DNA from: Lithobates sylvaticus
Lineage: Eukaryota; Chordata; Amphibia; Anura; Ranidae
Assembly (NCBI GenBank): GCA_028564925.1
Contig: CM053032.1
Coordinates: forward strand, 120,134,490-120,198,489
Direction: 5' to 3'
DNA: 64,000 nt
Below, in pieces: positions 62,665-64,000 of the stretch. A program made the translations under genes and the position numbers. The notes under the pieces were generated by a model. It saw only the letters and a list, made by a program, of their open reading frames with translations. It was not told the origin of the DNA and did not search any database. Each line of letters starts with the position of its first letter. Positions within the stretch are counted from its first letter, which is position 1.

Positions 62665-64000
62665 TATCAAGGTTAAATCTTATGGAGGTCTTATTTCCAG
62701 CAGCCCTAAAAATTGTCCCTTCTTTTTGAATAACTATACCAAGTTCACTATATGGACCACCTATTTTTATTTATACACAGTGATTAAATCTCCCTTTAAT
62801 CACCTCTTCTCAAGAGAGAATAAATTCAGTTCAACTAATCTTTCCTACTAACCGAGGTCTTCCATGACCATTATCAGTTTGATTTATCTTCTATGCACTT
62901 TCTGTAGTTCTCCAATATCTTTTTTGTGAACTAATGCCCAAAACTGATCTGCATATTTTAGATGAGTTCCTACTAATGATTGGTACAAGGGGAAAATGAT
63001 GTCTCTCTCTGCAGTCTCTACCTATTTTAATACAAGAAAATGATTTTCTAGCTTTAGAACTTGCAGCTTGTCATTGCATGCTATTAATAAGTCTATGATC
63101 CAGCAGAACACCCAGCTCCTTCTCGACCTTTAACTGTTTTTGCATGTTTTTAGCCCCTGAGTGCAAAACCTTGTTTGCCACATAGTTGCAATCAAACAAT
63201 GCTTTCAGGTCTGCTTGTAGGTTGGAGACATCCTGTAAGGGCACTATTACACTACTTAAAATCCAATAGCACTCTATAAAATGCATAAATAGGTTAAACA
63301 GTGAGGGTCCCTATACTGAACCTTGGGGTACACCCCTATTAACTGTAGACCATTCAAAATATGATTTGTGAATCATTACTCTCTGAATACAGACTTTTAG
63401 CACATTTCCTATCCATTTAAAAACTAAATTTTCTAAGCCTATAGACTTTAACTTAAATGTCAACCGAGTGTGGGGAACTGTGTCAAATGCTTTTGGGAAG
63501 TCCGAGTATACTATATCCACAGCCACACATTTGTCTAAGTTTCTCATTGAAAGAAAACTGATTTGTTTGACTTTTATCTTTTGTGAATCCATGCTGACTT
63601 TTGCTTAGAAGAGTTTTTGCGAGAAAACAATATTTTATGTGGTCTTTTATCAAACTCTCAAGTATGTTCCTGACTATAGAATTTAAACTAACTGGTCTGT
63701 ATTACTAGGTGAAGACTGTTCACTTTTTAAATATAGGCACCATGTTGACCTTGCGCCAATCTAGTACTACTGAACTAGTCATTAAAGACTCTCTAAAAAT
63801 TTGGAAAGAATTGCTTTGAAATAATAAATCTCAATTATTTGAGGCCTTGTGAGTGTAAGCCATCTCATCCAGGTTTATTGTGTCTAGATGTTTCTGGATC
63901 ATATCGATTTTGAGCTATTGGGGTTTTCTGCTGCAATATTATACCTATTATGGACTTGAATTCCCCCATTTTCTATTCATATTTACAAAAGAGTATACGC
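62665..64000 (-). mobile_element. CR1/L2-like LINE, runs off the window
   Basis: Minus-strand LINE. The frame 63311-63592 has VDIVYSDFPKAFDTVPHTRL, GLENLVFKWIGNVLKVCIQR and STVNRGVPQGSV, the reverse-transcriptase palm blocks before the catalytic box. 63071-63286 has LQADLKALFDCNYVANKVLH and KELGVLLDHRL farther down the domain. The part before 63000 is thumb and 3' UTR, degenerate. Several frame breaks. It is a different, more decayed copy than the LINE at 7555-12510. Its 5' part lies beyond the window. Confidence 0.8.

Overview
The window reads as transposon-packed, gene-poor DNA from a large vertebrate genome, most likely an amphibian and probably a frog. That is inferred from the mix: Ngaro-type tyrosine-recombinase retroelements with an SGNH hydrolase, a chromodomain Ty3/gypsy element, CR1/L2-like and L1-like LINEs, a Penelope-like element, Tc1, hAT, piggyBac and Harbinger transposons, and a class-I-like endogenous retrovirus. 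I found no host protein-coding gene, rRNA or tRNA. Nearly every long reading frame belongs to a mobile element.

Layout. 1-7168: a young, nearly whole Ngaro element (1065-6681, minus) with its A1-B1-A2-B2 split repeats, inserted in an older Ngaro relative (1-1064 and 6682-7168). 7555-12510: a CR1/L2-like LINE (minus) split by an LTR element (9353-11931), which holds an ERV-like LTR (10254-11270), which holds a TTAA MITE (10538-11141). 12520-20950: a third Ngaro remnant split by a Ty3/gypsy chromovirus (13044-20609, 1297-bp LTRs, 5-bp target duplication), itself hit by a hAT element (16090-16725). 21776-22841: a fold-back element with a hammerhead-like motif. 23149-28036: a broken Tc1 copy, a TAGGGATGAGC-type repeat, a second copy of the TTAA MITE, and a Tc1 element with an uninterrupted 340-aa transposase. 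28546-34370: a 101-bp satellite of about 58 units with a 1702-bp higher-order repeat. 34900-36780: AT-rich repeat DNA with a well-formed hammerhead-like fold. 38650-44440: a second, divergent Ngaro element (plus).

44950-54722: remains of an endogenous retrovirus (minus; RT, RNase H, integrase, env, 3' LTR) riddled with later hAT, Harbinger and other insertions. 54958-61270: probable piggyBac territory (transposase pseudogene 58055-59790) with a 5'-truncated Penelope-like element (55403-57247, 14-bp target duplication) carrying a hammerhead-like motif. 61290-64000: another CR1/L2-like LINE (minus), split by a Tc1-derived MITE that was itself hit by a 5'-truncated L1-like LINE.

The most notable signals are: exact split-repeat anatomy and element-in-element nesting of Ngaro; an SGNH hydrolase frame with a splice-acceptor-like sequence in front of it in two divergent Ngaro copies; three hammerhead-like folds; a MITE that carries several TCTCGCGAGA palindromes; and the two-level satellite. 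All calls come from reading the sequence by eye, with no database search.
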